Shown: positions 11,649 through 23,800 of the stretch, piece after piece | Position numbering within the stretch: position 1 is the first letter of the stretch | How the letters are laid out: the number at the start of each line of letters is the position of its first letter | From: Nigrospora sphaerica | Lineage: Eukaryota > Ascomycota > Sordariomycetes > Amphisphaeriales > Apiosporaceae | Direction of reading: 5' to 3' | Length of the DNA: 64,000 nt | NCBI GenBank assembly: GCA_018287875.1 | Contig: JAGVVL010000018.1 | Coordinates: 248,001 to 312,000, forward strand | The notes under the pieces: model-generated | Databases searched by the model: none | Told to the model about the DNA's origin: nothing | The model's input: the letters and a program-made list of their open reading frames with translations, nothing else | Translations under genes and position numbers: made by a program

Positions 11649-14022
11649 ACTTGAGGATGAGATTGAGCGCTCGCGCAGTAAATTAGGAGAAAATGACTCG
11701 GAAGTGTAGGTGGGCACGTCTGGAAGAGTCAAGCACTGGAAGGATCGGAGGGTATGAAGAGGTGGCGGATTATTGCTACCCAGGCCTCTAACCGAAGATC
11801 CGACGCGTGAGCCATGATGGAAGCGAGAAAAAGACACGACAAAAAGGGAGTTGCGGGTTGAGTGTGTTCATTCGATGTTGGAGTCGTCTCTAGGGAGAGA
11901 AATGTGCGAAGGTACGGGAAAAGCAAAGACAGCCGAGTGTTGAGCGAAATGTGGCTCTAATCTGTCCGTCAGCCCCGCCCCATCCCAATGGTAAAAAAGA
12001 CCAGCCGCTGAGGCAGCCTACCTACATAGTAGAGACGTCAGCCGTTGGTCCAAGAGCAAATGTGGATTAGACGCTGACTTGAGTTATGGAACGGAGCCTC
12101 AGACCAGGACTGAGTAGGTGCACGATTAGAGGAAAGCAAGGTAAGATATGAAATCCCCGCGGCTCGACTGCAGACCAGATCCACTCACGGAACGGAGCAT
12201 GTGGTTGATGCCTTTCCCTTACCCGTCTAGCCGTCCAAGCCTCTCCATGTGCAATCAAGCTCATCCACTTCAACCCAGCTGCAACAAAGCGGGTACTCAT
12301 TACGATGAGAGTAAGTATAAAAACCCACTTCGTACTCCATACTACACTGTGGGTTCCATATCCAGTTGTGAGTAACTCATCTCGGGTTGAAACGTTGAGG
12401 ACGCCGCTCCTCTACCCGGCCCGGTTTGCGATGCACACTTCCAGCACGTTGCCCACGATGGAGTCGATTCCCGAGCCGCCAAAAGCAACATTCTTCTATG
12501 TTCACACTCACGTGTTAGGCCTTGAATTGTCCGACTAGTCATAGGACCTGGTCAGTTGCACCTGTACCAACAGGGTTTCTCTTTCCTTAACACATCATAC
12601 AAGTCTTTTACTTTTATTAAATCTGTCTGATTACTTCCCGAAGTCGTCGACAACTCCGACGCCTTCTTCTCCGTCGCTGCATAGTACAAGATCAGCGTGA
12701 GCAACTTTTCCAGGTGAGACTCGGCCGTCGGAGGCAACTCCCACGGCTCGTGGGCTAAGACGTATGCTCATGTTGAGTTGTCCTGTGAAGGAACAGAAAT
12801 GGGGCCCAGGCGTTGATAATGCCTTGGTCGCAGTCCTTGGGGCCTTTTCAATCGCAACTGCTGTGGTAGCTTTGTTGTCTTGGTTTGACTCTTTAGTAAT
12901 ACGCAGAAATTTTACAGTGTTTGTCGATTCCGGCTGTGTACGTGACGAATGTCGAGTCACAGATGGATATCAGTCGGTGAAGATAGGCTGTCTCGCCGGT
13001 ATCTGTATTGCGTCCCAATTGAAAGCCGCCTTCGTTCGGCACCATGCCCACAACCCAATCTGATGTCTATGTATTATCAGTGGGCACAGCCGCCCTCCAC
13101 GTACAGCTCATTCGTGAATTAGAATTTGATCACCGTGTGAGTGGTGAAACTGCTCACACTCAACATCGAATTGAAGAGGTATATTCAATCCTTCAGGTCT
13201 GCTCTATCAACTGCCGAAGTCCGCCAACACGCAGCCTTCACTGTCTAAACAACACACTAACGATTAGAGGAGGATCTATTTGGTGTTCTTCTCCAGCCTA
13301 GGGCGCTGCGTATAATGTGCTTACTTCTAGATGATTCCATTGGCGTCCGGGCATGTGAATGGATAAGTGGAACCTTGCCAAGCCACCTTCGCCTAGACAC
13401 TGCATATTTACGACCTGCCTACTATATCCAAGCGTTGCCAATATTTCCTGCAGATGTCGTGAAAATGACTCTATTTTGGTAGCAAATAGTGAGACGATCT
13501 CAAAGAGGGTATACTTGCATCCATTCATTTGTCGCATGGCTAATCTAGACGGGTCCGTTTGATGCTATTTTTAAATGTGCGCCAGGGTACACACTTTATT
13601 AGACGAGAACTGCATAGGAATTGTCCCTTTATCGCTTTGAAGCCGAAGTCCCAACGCCGATTGGTGTCTAGCCGAAGCTAAACTCTTGGCTTCCTGCACC
13701 CTCGGGGATCTAGATCGTGAAGAGGGTATCTTGGCGCCCAGACATGTCCTGGTTTTGGCCCCACGACTTTCCAACTCGGTTCTGTTTACCGATCGCTTAA
13801 GATGGCATTTAACTGTGCAGCCACAGATTCAGCTAGCCGCGTGGCAGCTTCCCCTGAAGGATTTTACCACAATGGCTGCAGGCGGATGATAATACTCTGC
13901 TTACTATGCAACTGAAGTATTATAAGTAGCGAGCTATCGAGTCATAGCCCGAAGGTCTAGCCTACCAAATATCAGCATATTCAATCCCTTCTACATACTC
14001 ATTTGTCTTATCTCAAAGCCAC
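11649..14022. other. No gene recognised (2.4 kb); protease promoter at right end
   Basis: There are many 60-109 codon frames on both strands but none I can join into a gene with certainty. A minus-strand stretch at about 12400-12500 reads NVAFGGSGIDSIVGNVLEVC and is followed by a GTAGAG donor-like site, so a small multi-exon gene at 12070-12740 is possible but unproven. Just before the protease gene a TATAAG sequence at about 13919-13926 is a TATA candidate, roughly 100 bp from the start codon. Confidence 0.35.
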
Positions 14023-15163
14023 ATGATGGCTTCCAGGCTTCTGACCACCTTGCTCGCCTTCAGTCTCTCCAAGGCCTCGTCCGCCCTTCCCACCGCTGTT
14101 GAGGATGGCCAGACCGATGTCTATGTCCCCCTCGGCCCCGGTACCGTCCGTGGGGGTGCTGCCAGGCTCGGAAACGCTATCATCCCCGAGTTCGTGGCGC
14201 TGGACCCCGAGATCCTGCGACGCGTCGTGGAGAGCAACGTGACCGAGACCGCGCAGTTCATGCCCCCCGGCGCGGCGCAGGCCGAGAAGCGAGGCATCAT
14301 CGGTCCCACCGATGACCGTGTGCTCTGGACAGACCGGAACTTCCCCTACTCGCCCATCGGTCGCTTGCTCACCGGCGGCTCCCTGTGTTCGGCCACGCTC
14401 GTGGGGCCGCGCCACGTTGCCACGGCCGCGCATTGCATCGCGAAACAGGGCGAGTCGATGCGCTTCTACCCGGCTTATGCGGGCACCGATACCTACCCGT
14501 CGTCGGCGGTACAGTACGTTCTGCAGCCCGGCGTGCCAATAGGGGCTCCGTGCTGGGAGATGAGCGATTGGGCCATCTGTGAGTCCTCCTGATTTGGTGA
14601 ATTGCTTCGTTACGGGGGTGGGGAGAAGAGGGTGACGTCCTTTCGTCTCTCGAACTTCACTAGATGGTAGCGAGGGGGCACGCGAGTCGAAGGGAAAATC
14701 GCTGAACGCCCCATCTTTATAGTGATCCTCGAAGACCGGCTGGGCGACCAGCGCGGCTTCTTTGGCGCTCGCGTCATTGAGCCGCAGCACTTGAACCGCA
14801 ACGTGTGGTACCACATGGGCTACCCCGGCGATAAGGCTGGTGGCACGCAGCCGTACCGCCAGGGAGGCATCACAGTGTCGCGCATGGGCGGCTTCTCGGA
14901 CTGCCCCGACACAAAAGCCATGCTCGTCACCGATGCCGATGCTATCCCTGGCACCTCAGGCGGCCCGCTCTGGCTCGGGCCCGAGTGGGACGCCAACGGG
15001 AACCGCTTCGTGTACGGAGTCGCCAGCGCCACCAGCAACATCGATACTGCCTTCTCAGGTGGTTCCGTCTTCAGTATGTGTCCTTCCATTTCCCTAGTGA
15101 TCGCTGCCTCTAACAAGCCTGTCAGCTCAATGGGTTGCTGCGTCGAGAATCAACTACCCATAG
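14023..15163 (+). CDS. Secreted trypsin-like (S1/glutamyl-endopeptidase-type) serine protease, 3 exons
   Basis: Exons 14023-14578, 14723-15073 and 15126-15163 give 314 residues. Introns are 144 bp (GTGAGT..TATAG) and 52 bp (GTATGT..TCAG). The ATG at 14023 is followed at once by a second ATG; either start leaves a signal peptide of about 20 residues (LLTTLLAFSLSKASS). A propeptide follows to a Kex2-type Lys-Arg at residues 89-90, after which the mature enzyme would begin GIIGPTDDR. The catalytic triad is visible: His137 in TAAHC, Asp182 in MSDWAIL and Ser264 in GTSGGP. Cys122/138, 177 and 246 could pair in disulfides. The last exon ends with a short helix (TQWVAASRINYP), as expected for the chymotrypsin fold. 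Homologues are extracellular proteases of the V8/trypsin-like type in fungi. The gene appears intact. Substrate preference cannot be told from the sequence alone. Confidence 0.9.
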
Positions 15164-15885
15164 AAAGCTGGTGAAGAGAAAGGGTGGATGCTATGTTTCG
15201 AACGGGCCATATTTAAAAGCTGTGACTAAAACGCGACGAAACCGTTCATTTTAAGATATGAGAAAGACTTAGTCTGATTATGCTACCGTGTAATGGTGAG
15301 AGACTCCATCTTTCCACCAAACACTGGACAACTTATACGTGACGGAAATTGACGTGGCCCTTCTCTTTCTGTAAAATTGGCCCATTTATTTCGCTTCCCA
15401 TCCGGGTTCCTCTATCTGTGTCTCTCTCTATCTTTATCTCCCAGTCTAAGTCTTTCCATTTTCATCTCTCCATTTTCCTCTCCCTCCACGGCCATCCATC
15501 GCGCCGTCATGATCGTCGGTAGGGAGGTCCAGGTTCGCCCATCCCGAAGCATCAGAGAGGGCCATCTAAAGTAGCTGGGTAATAAATAGCAGTGGCTCAA
15601 CCTCTCGCCGTCAGCATTTACGTCGTGGCCCAGCAATAGGACCAACTAGACACCTTGGTGACAGCGCAGGAACTTCATCTTTCCTCTGGCCCATCTTCGT
15701 TACCCCTCTCTAGGTATGGGCAGTCCTCCCACCCACCCCGTGCCTCGATAAACCCTAAGAAAAGTCCGTCGGCAGAGCAGACCAGAAGTCTGATTTCGCT
15801 TCGTCAATGCCACACCAACCCCGGTCAGGTGGGTTCAAACTCTATATCGGTGAAAAGATTTTCTTCCGGTCGAGTTGAAAGGCTA
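15164..15885. other. No gene recognised (0.7 kb)
   Basis: Contains the protease 3' region and a long pyrimidine-rich tract at about 15408-15483 (CTCTCTCTATC and similar). Frames of 65-78 codons here are low-complexity readings of that tract. The pogo-like element Q begins at its right end. Confidence 0.4.
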
Positions 15886-15942
15886 AGCTAGGGTACCCCT
15901 TCGCGAGCCAGGTGCTTCGCGAGACACCGGTTTCAGAGACGT
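15886..15942 (+). repeat. Left terminal inverted repeat of element Q
   Basis: A 57-bp arm starting AGCTAGGGTACCCCTTCGCG and ending TTTCAGAGACGT. It contains an internal repeat of TTCGCGAG. It is the exact reverse complement of 17413-17469. Confidence 0.93.
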
Positions 15943-16746
15943 TTTAAGATTCCCCCTTCTAACAGAAAGACGAATATCTTAATAACCACATAAGTTAAGA
16001 TCTTTGTTTTCGTTTTTAAGAGACGATAATACACTCCTCTACACTGCTATTGCTTTCTTCTTCTAAATCTAACTAATCTACCTATCGTTTTTCGTCCGAA
16101 TTTAGTTTTAGCTTATTAAGTAAGATCACTATCTTTCTTTTAATTCTTTTGACGTCTTAAATAGTAACGAAGTGTGTAAGGGAGGAGGCGCTGGAGAGGT
16201 GCATCCGCAGGCTGGTCACCTGACCTGCGGTACAGACCCACCGGCAGCCTACTAGCGAGGAGCGGGCGCACCGCTGGCGCCCGACCTGAACTTGGATTCT
16301 GCAAGAATCAGTCTTGCAGTGGAATTGAGCCTGCCCTTCGCTACCCTATACCTGACGGTGCCATTGTGATTCCTTCGGATCTTTACAAACTTATAAAGTG
16401 TACGCCAGAAGAAAGTTAAGCTAAATCTTCGCTTTAGGGTAAGCTAAAATAAAGTCCTATATAATATAGCTCCTATAGCTATTTAAAATAAGGTGTCGCT
16501 ATTAGTTTAACGCTATCGTTATCTAGGGTAAAAATTTATCCTTTAACTACCTTAAGATAATAGAATTATTTATACAGCCCTTCTTGATGGTGCTGATTAG
16601 CTAATTATCAAAGTTTAAATCGTCGACTAAGCCCTGAAACCATTACTACTACACTTCTGCGCCCTTAAAGATAGTAAGAGGCGATAGTGCACGACCGCTA
16701 GCTGACACACACTTTAAAATCGTCACCCACTTACAGTTTCCGAGTT

Positions 16747-17034
16747 CTATGGTGAATATCTTACGTGGGCAGCTAGGCCAATAACTAAGGGGTTATCTTT
16801 AAGCCTTATCATGCTGCTAACCTCGTCGACGTTCCATGTATCCTTTAACATCACCTTAGTAAGGCTGGCGTGATCGAGACGATCGAAAAAATTACCGATA
16901 TTAGTACGCGACGCGCCGTTAAGGCGAAGGAAATCAATACCGGTGGATTTAACGGACTTAACGCTGGGATACCTCTTAAAAAAGACCTTATACCGGTTCT
17001 TTCTATGGCGATGGTCGCTGCCGGAGGCCCTCAC
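16747..17034 (-). pseudogene. Pogo-like transposase fragment in element Q
   Basis: A 96-codon open fragment of a DDE transposase. It contains the helix preceding the catalytic core (FFDRLDHASLTKVMLKDTW) and the first catalytic Asp within WNVDEV, followed by NPLVIGLA, the usual GxxxNGLVIG-like segment. The rest of the frame upstream and downstream is destroyed by AT-shifting mutations. It cannot encode an active enzyme. Confidence 0.75.
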
Positions 17035-17412
17035 GAGCGTCCGAGTAAATAGACGAAAACGAGAGTGCAGTGGCGCTCAGCTAAGTCTAGCTTATAATAA
17101 GGCCCAGTCAACTAGTTATTACTTAAGGTTAGAAGATAAGGTATAGCGCTTACTATTAAAGTCTTTTTTAATGTTAACACTATTAATCTAGCAGTATATA
17201 TAATCCTTAAAGATATAGAACCGCTTAGCGGTTTAGTAAATCGACTAGCCAGCTGCTATAAGGTCTAGGGTAACGATAAGCTAATCTGAATCCATTAAAA
17301 TAAGTTCATAAGATAGAAGGCATTAATACGGTTCTAGAAAATCTATTAGGATAGCAAGAGATCCTCTAGCTGTTAATATATTCGTTATTTCGGTGACCGA
17401 AGTGTTAGTGCG

Positions 17413-17469
17413 ACGTCTCTGAAACCGGTGTCTCGCGAAGCACCTGGCTCGCGAAGGGGTACCCTAGCT
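17413..17469 (-). repeat. Right terminal inverted repeat of element Q
   Basis: The exact reverse complement of 15886-15942, ending GGGGTACCCTAGCT before the TA duplication. Confidence 0.93.
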
Positions 17470-18133
17470 TATCTCGTAGAAGACGTACTCTTCCGATCGT
17501 GCCAGAGATTATGCGCCCGATCTCGTTACCTGCGCCGTCTGTTTCTTCGTCGCCTAAGGGAGAGAGTCTGGTCCCCATCCCAAAGCGGACGGCTCATCAT
17601 CAAAGGCGGCGTCGCCGGATCCATGCAAGGGCTCTCGCTAGCCCGTAGAAAGAAGCCATTTCTCCGGTTCGTCATTTCAGGCACGTATGGAGACCAGTTC
17701 GTTAACTTAGGTTACGTAGGGAGACGTATTTCGTCACAAAATACACGCCGCCTTATCAGAGGCGCGCCGCCGGATCCGGATGTGTCTCCCTGCCCCCGAG
17801 GACAAGCAACCACACTCCAGACGCCATCTCAACCACGCTCGCTTTTATAACCCGTCGAAGATGCCACGGCTCGTCAGAGACTGGCGAGGGCGAGTCCTTA
17901 AGCGCAGTGCTCGCTTCTATCCCTGGTCGCCAGTGTGTCGAAGGCGCCCTATCCCGGATGCACGACAGCTTCACCGTCGCCCGTCCTCGAGAAGTCAAAG
18001 GCAGGCGAAATCGAGGGTTCCCTATGATACCCAGCGGCGGTCTAGCCCTACCTTTTCCATCGCCTTCTCTCCTCGATCGTCATTCCCAGTAGGCTTTCCT
18101 GGAGAAAGTCCCAATTCCTCTCTTCGATTCCGC
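17470..18133. other. Upstream region of the broken gene at 18134
   Basis: This GC-rich 0.66-kb stretch carries an open plus-strand frame (17780-18265) that runs into the pseudogene below, but the part before 18134 is Arg/Ser/Pro-rich and unlike a conserved protein, so I treat it as leader or non-coding. Confidence 0.35.
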
Positions 18134-18866
18134 ATGCCGCAACAATACCTCCAGCACGCCGTGGACACGACGGCGCGCCAGGCCCGCCTCGAGCGCCTCT
18201 TCCGCGTTCTCGAGGCCGAAATCCACCCGGGCGGCGTGCTATCGCACGAAAGCCTCGTCCAGTAGCACGGCAAGGTTCTAATTCATGGCGATAACCCGCT
18301 CGAGCGCCACAACCCGGCCGAGTACGGTCGCTTCGCCGCCCTGGCCAGTCCTGACGCGCTCTCCTCGGGCCTGCCGCACCCGGCCCGGCTGACTTCCCGC
18401 CCGTCCGTCAGGACTGGGTCCGTGGCCGACTTGCGCACGCTGTGCCGTGACGCCTTTATCCACCGACTCGACGACGACGACGACGACGACAACAAGGTAG
18501 CGTGTCACCAGCCCATGCGCGCCTCGCCCAATCCTCTGCGGCGCGCTGGCGGACAAGGCAACGCGCAAACCGCCCGGCCGCACCGGGACCGAGCACTCGC
18601 TCCCTACGCACCGGCCCCCGCGTCGCACCGTCGCCCAGATCGACGCTGCCTTCGACGCTGCGAAGCGGCTGGCACTAGAACGGTCCCGTGGCGCGTCGGA
18701 CATGGTGCGGGGGAACTTGCAGAGCGTACAGGCGCTCCGGGCCGAGAAAAAGGCCCCGTTGAAGGAGCAGGAGGAGGGAAAGAAGAAAGATAAGAGGCAA
18801 GGGGGGGACACTGCCGACAAAGGGGCGAGAAGCAGCCGCGGCAGTTTCGACTTTGGAGACTTTTGA
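18134..18866 (+). pseudogene. Broken gene of unknown function, acidic Asp run
   Basis: The frame from the ATG at 18134 (MPQQYLQHAVDTTARQARLE) reads through an in-frame TAG (18263-18265) into HGKVLIHGDNPLERHNPAEY and a DLRTLCRDAFIHRL segment, then an Asp7 run encoded by a GAC/GACGAC microsatellite (about 18466-18490). Near 18530-18540 the sensible reading moves to another frame: LCGALADKATRKPPGR, then TVAQIDAAFDAAKRLALERS, a charged Lys/Glu stretch, and a C-terminus GSFDFGDF ending at the TGA 18864-18866. The nonsense codon and frame change indicate a pseudogene, although an unrecognised intron could explain the shift. I do not recognise the family. Both halves have coding-like composition (GC-rich third positions), which supports a once-functional gene. 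Confidence 0.45.
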
Positions 18867-20838
18867 ACGAACTACGGCGACATGGACGAGTAGATCAATG
18901 TGTAGCGAGTAAGGGCACTGCGGCCGAGGTCTTCGATGGCATCTGGGTGGTATTACGCGGTCCGGAGCCGCGAGGCGTAGTGGAGAGGTGATGATTTCAT
19001 TGACATTAGAATGGAAGACGTCAAGGCAGGGTTTTGTCATTTTGTTTCCAGCCGAGGCAGTGAAAGATAGCCCCGTAGGTTGTAGTGATGCGCGGTTTTT
19101 CTTTCTGTAGATGACTTCACTTCGTACATCGCTGCGGGCAAGTAAAACTCACTTGGTGACAAATTCCCATTCCTGGCTAGAGTTCGCCGTGTCCCCCCTG
19201 TCTTGGTTGCTGCTCGTGATGAAGCTTCATAGCCTACTTGGCGGATAGGCACGACAGAGGCCACTGGCGTTGTTGATATTGACGCCCTTTAACTTGCACG
19301 TCTTCCCCCTTGATACCCGCCGTGACGATGCAGCAGTAGCAGCGGAAACAAAATCCGGGTCGACGCATGCGAGCTGATTGGAACGTCCATAGCCAGTGCG
19401 ATCTATCCTATCGGGGGGCGAAGTTGGCATCCCATCGTCACCTTCCCATCCGGCCATTCAGCCATCGTGCTCCTTCGCATGCTGAGAAGTGCCCCTGCAA
19501 AGTGAGCAGCCACACTCGCTTGCCCTTGCCCTTCCAAACGGCCCATCGGTCTCGATGTAACTACCCGCCACCTCTCAGCAGCGGGCGCAGGAGCATTCCC
19601 TCCCTGCAATTTGACCCAGCTCTTGTTCTCAACCTAAGCGGCTTGCATGCTTCGCTCCGTCGATCCTATTGCGGCCGTCCCCTGTCTACTTCCTATTGCT
19701 GTCATCTCATTGTTACTGCCGTCGGCATCCCATGTTCACTATCAACGGCCATCACTCAACGCCATCACGCCCGGCTTCCATCGTACCAGCTCCCTTCCTC
19801 CGGACTGCCAGCGAACTGTCCACCATGATGAGCAAAGCGCATCAGCAAGACAAGTTTACTGGGTTGCCCGCAGGGCTACCCCACCTGATCGAACAGGTAT
19901 ATGTGTGCATTTCTCTATTTTCTGGATGGCAGCCGCCAGTGCCACTTGAAGCAGGCAACGGTCATGTTTGCGTAAAGTAGTAGTTGCCTCATTGCCTTCC
20001 AGCGTCTTTACGTCAACCAGCCCAGTCCCGGCTTCCTTCCTGCATGTACAAGTACCCAACAAGGGCGTATTCATCCATCTTGCTTTTATTGCAACTCTTC
20101 AAACCACTTAAAGCATCTGACCGTTTGGGACCCCAGACACTTTCCTACCTCGTCGCGTTCTCCCTCCCAAACCGTCTTCCATCCGTCCATTCCATCTCTC
20201 ATTCGATATATGTCCCTCATCTGCCTACACATCCGCACTTTCCTCCTTCCCTCGTCATGCATCTCCGGGCCCCAGCCGGCGATCTCTCTCCTTCGCCTAC
20301 CGGCCCAGAAAGTCCACCTACGCGCCCGCAGTGACAAACCCTGCCGGCAGCTGAGGATTCGCCAGGTTGGCACACGGCACGCACTAATATACCTGACCTT
20401 GATGTCTACTTCACCACGGCCGTCCTAAAACTCCACACCTATTGGCTGGGCTGAGGAACCTGTAGCCAACGGGGCACGTCCTCGTCAAATACACCCTTTG
20501 CTCCGGACACGCCCTCGTTAATCACATCTCAACCAGAACAAAGAGGACAGACGACCACGTCCCTGCTATCTCCGGCAGAGAAAAGTCTACATGTTCCACG
20601 CCGATAACAGGCTTGGCCCTCCGTAGAAGAACAATATCATCACTTTTTTCCCCATCGATAATCAGCGCACTGACTGACTTAACGCCTTCCATACTACGTT
20701 TCAATGCTTAATTCGTCTTTAAATACCGTTGCCCCGTTACTACCATCGTGTTGAATTATGTATAACAGTATGTCACATCGGTATCACTAAAGCTTACGTA
20801 TTCTCTATTTCCGCCTCGCACCGCCTGATTCCGGCCGG
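18867..20838. other. No gene recognised (2.0 kb)
   Basis: Pyrimidine-rich plus strand with many overlapping frames of 60-153 codons rich in Ser, Pro, Leu and Arg, typical of non-coding CT-rich DNA. A 60-codon minus frame (20522-20704, MKRSMEGVKSVSALIIDGEK) is protein-like but isolated. No splice-linked gene could be assembled. Confidence 0.35.
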
Positions 20839-20879
20839 TATTATTATTATTCTTACACCTAGCGACCTATTTAGGCCAT

Positions 20880-23800
20880 GAGGACCCCCTGCGCATCTTA
20901 GCCTAGGAAAACCGTTCCGGGCTGACGTCCGGCCGGGTGAAAAACCTAGGTTCCGCTGCGTCGTACCGCTTCTATCTACTTTTTGACCTGCCATACCGAG
21001 ATCGGGCTCAGCGCGCCCGCTTCCTAGCTGATAAGTTGATTTGCTAGCTGGAACATGTCCAGCCTTCCGGAGCGGAGTAGCCATCTTACGATGATTCCTG
21101 CTTTTCCTGGGGTGTCGAGCATCCTGTCCGTGTCTATCGGTCCTCCTAGAGCTTGAACGAGATGCTCTCGTCTTTCTCTTTCCCGTGGGCAGAAAGCGAG
21201 GATATGCCGGACGGTCTCCCTGCCCTGACCGCAGGCGCACTAGGGGCTGTCGAAGCCTAGGACCCTACGCTTAAAAAGGAAGTCTCGTAGCCCGATCTTG
21301 CCAGTCCTCGCTTGGACGAGGATGGAGCTCTCGGCCTTATGGAGTCCCTTATAGAGCTTGAGGACGTGCTTATCTGGCGGCATTTTAGTTGCTGCCGGTG
21401 TTCGTGTTATTCGATTTTGCTGCGCTTGTTGCTATCTTTGAAGCCAGTCTCTCTCCTCAGCCTTATGTGCTAAGTCTCCAGCTAGCTATTCGTCTAGCCA
21501 CCTCTTACGATCGGGAGCGTCGGGGCCTTTCGGTCTGCGCCGGCGAGTTGGTCTTGTTAGGATCCATCTAGCTGCGTTTTCGTATCTCGCTTGGATGAGT
21601 GATGCGATACGCGGCTGTTGGAGCCTCTCTTCCGATGCCGCCACCCTTCTGTTGAGCCACGTGTCTAAGGGGGACACGTAAGCTTCCGTTTCTAGTACTG
21701 CGGTGGCCGTGGCTTTGAAAGCTCCTGTGACCTTTCGGAGGCACTCTGTCTGGACGTCGTTAAGTGCCTTGGCTCGATTTTTCGAGATCTGGCGGTGCCA
21801 CTCTGAAGCTCCATAGCCTATCGCAGACTGTACGACAGCTATATAGACTTGGCGGGCTCGTTGGAGAGATGCGCCCCACGTCGAGCCGGCTATCCGGTTT
21901 AGAGCGTAGACCTGCGTCGCTATCTTCTTCGATATCGACTGGATATGGACGTCCCAGCGGAGACGTCTATCCACCTGGATGCCAAGGACGCGGCAGGAGT
22001 CTTCTAGTTCGATTTCGTGGCCTTCTAAGGCTATCTTTATATCCGGACCTTTCCATCTTCGAGAGAAGTGGACTAGGTGATATTTCTGGATTGCAAAGGT
22101 CATGCCGTGGCTGACTGCCCATTCTTTACAGATCCTGTAAGCGGCTTCTAGCTGCTTGCAAGTCTGCTCGGGGTCTAAACCGAAGCTTACGAGGTTCGTG
22201 TCGTCTACAAAGGCTATAGTAGCTATTCCTGGTATAGCGCGGAGAGCCTTATAAAGACCGGCTGTATAGAGGCAGAAGAGGATGGGCGATAAGGGTGAGC
22301 CCTACGGGACGCCTGCCGGAACTGGGATCTCGTCCGATTCCTGGCTGTCGAAGAATAGCGTAGTGGACCGGTTAAATAAGAAGCTTCGGATCCAGCTAAT
22401 AGTCCATATAGGGACCCTTAGCGCTCGCAGGTTAGCGAGGAGCCTTCCATAGTCGACCGAGTCGAAAGCGCCCGAAATATCCAGCGAAAGAAGGGTTGCT
22501 GCGCCTCCATATTTCCAGGCTGTACGGACTAGGTCCGTTAGCAACCGTAAGGCTGTTTCCGTGGAGTGGCCTTTCCGGTTGCCCATCTGTTCGTCCGGGA
22601 GCAGTCCGTTCTCTTCAGCAAAGCTAGCTAGCCGTTGCGCTAGTAGGCTCTCGATCGCTTTCCCTATAGTGTTGAGCAGCGCGATAGGTCTCCATCCGCC
22701 GGCTTGGTGATACTCGTTTGGCTGCTTTCCTGGCTTCCGGAGGATAACGGTGACTGCTTTCCGGAACGCTCTTAGATAGTATCCTATATGCCAGCACGCT
22801 TCCGCTAGGGAGGCCAAGGCCTAGAAGAAGGGCTTTCCTAGGCGTTTAAGGAATCCGTTCGGAAGCTGGTCTAGTCCAGGTGCCTTCCACTGGCCTGCCT
22901 TAGTAAGGACCTCTTGGACTTGTTCTGCTGTCACCTTGCTGTCTATATCGAGAGGCGCTGCGAGCTGGTTCGTTGTTCGGAAGCCGGTGTGCGTAGCCTT
23001 AGGGAGGGGATAGAACCTCTCTCGGAAGGCCTCTGTTTTCTCCTTATGGGTCGTTGCTTCGCCACGCGGTGTGTAGAGTGTAGGGACTGCCGGGGGTAAC
23101 GGCGGTGCTGCTCCTTCCGTTCTTGCCTATCTCGCGATATTCCAGACGCCAGCTGGCTGGCTAGAGGCCTCGTGGAGCATATGTCTCTAGGACGCCGTCT
23201 TAGCTTCTCGGATTGCTTTCTTCTTTAAGAGAGTTGACTGCCGGAGGGCTCGCCAAGCTACGTCCGTCCTGTCGGAAAGCCATATCCGCTGGGCTCTTCG
23301 CTCCTTCTCTATAGCTTCTTCTGTCTCGCGGTTCCACCAGGCTTTGCCTCTCCCTTCAAAGTAGCAGAGGGGGGCAACTAAGTCGGCTATCCGAGTTAAT
23401 TCCTTAGTTAACGTTTCAGTGTAGCTATCGATTTCTTCTGGTGTCTCGAGTCGCCCTAGCTGTGGTAGGTATGCCGCTTCTGCCTTCGCCTGGTCATAGT
23501 CAGCTGTTTTCCAGCTGCGTCGTGGCCTGTCTTGGCGGTCTGTATGGGGTCCAGCCACGTGTATCACCTACGGGAGGTGATCGGATCCAGCATATAGGGC
23601 GTACCCGTCGTAGGCAGTTCGGAGATCGTCCGTGGCCCACGCTAGGTCGATCGTGGAGTCCATGCACCCTCTTCGAGTCCATGTCGGTGTTCTAGGGGGT
23701 GTGATCAGCTGGAGTCTCCAGGATTCTGCTAGCTGGAGCAGCTTGTTGGCTGCCCTATGGGGTCGGACGTTGTATCCTCCCTAGACAGGGTGGTGGACGT

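Larger units (their letters stand above)
15886..17469 (-). mobile_element. Pogo-like DNA transposon relic Q with perfect 57-bp inverted repeats
   Basis: The element is 1,584 bp, flanked by TA (15884-15885 and 17470-17471), with terminal inverted repeats of 57 bp that I read as identical (15886-15942 and 17413-17469, starting AGCTAGGGTACCCC). The interior is mostly very AT-rich. A 96-codon minus-strand frame (16747-17034) reads RHRKNRYKVFF, then INxLRLNGAS-like text, then DTWNVDEV and DNPLVIGLA, matching the region around the first catalytic Asp of fungal pogo/Tan1-like transposases. A GC-richer patch at about 16155-16330 survives. Coding capacity is lost. It differs in ends and sequence from the Fot (F0-F3) and A/B/C families in this window. 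Confidence 0.85.

Noticed and set aside
12067..12960. A possible small minus-strand gene with several exons
   Set aside because: Some stretches look coding (NVAFGGSGIDSIVGNVLEVC), but I could not join them with matching splice phases, so no gene is called.
14008..14814. A 268-codon minus-strand frame
   Set aside because: It lies antisense to the protease exons and crosses the intron; the plus strand carries the catalytic triad and proper splice sites.
18278..18820. A 180-codon minus-strand frame with a poly-Val/Ser stretch
   Set aside because: The runs are complements of the GAC repeat; the plus strand gives the better protein-like reading.
20522..20704. A 60-codon minus frame starting MKRSMEGVKSV
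   Set aside because: Balanced composition but short, isolated and without a recognisable domain or splice continuation.
20794..21240. A 148-codon minus frame recurring at 36595-37008 and 49984-50469
   Set aside because: It recurs only because these are copies of the same LINE 3' end; it is a different frame from ORF2 with its Cys/His motif.
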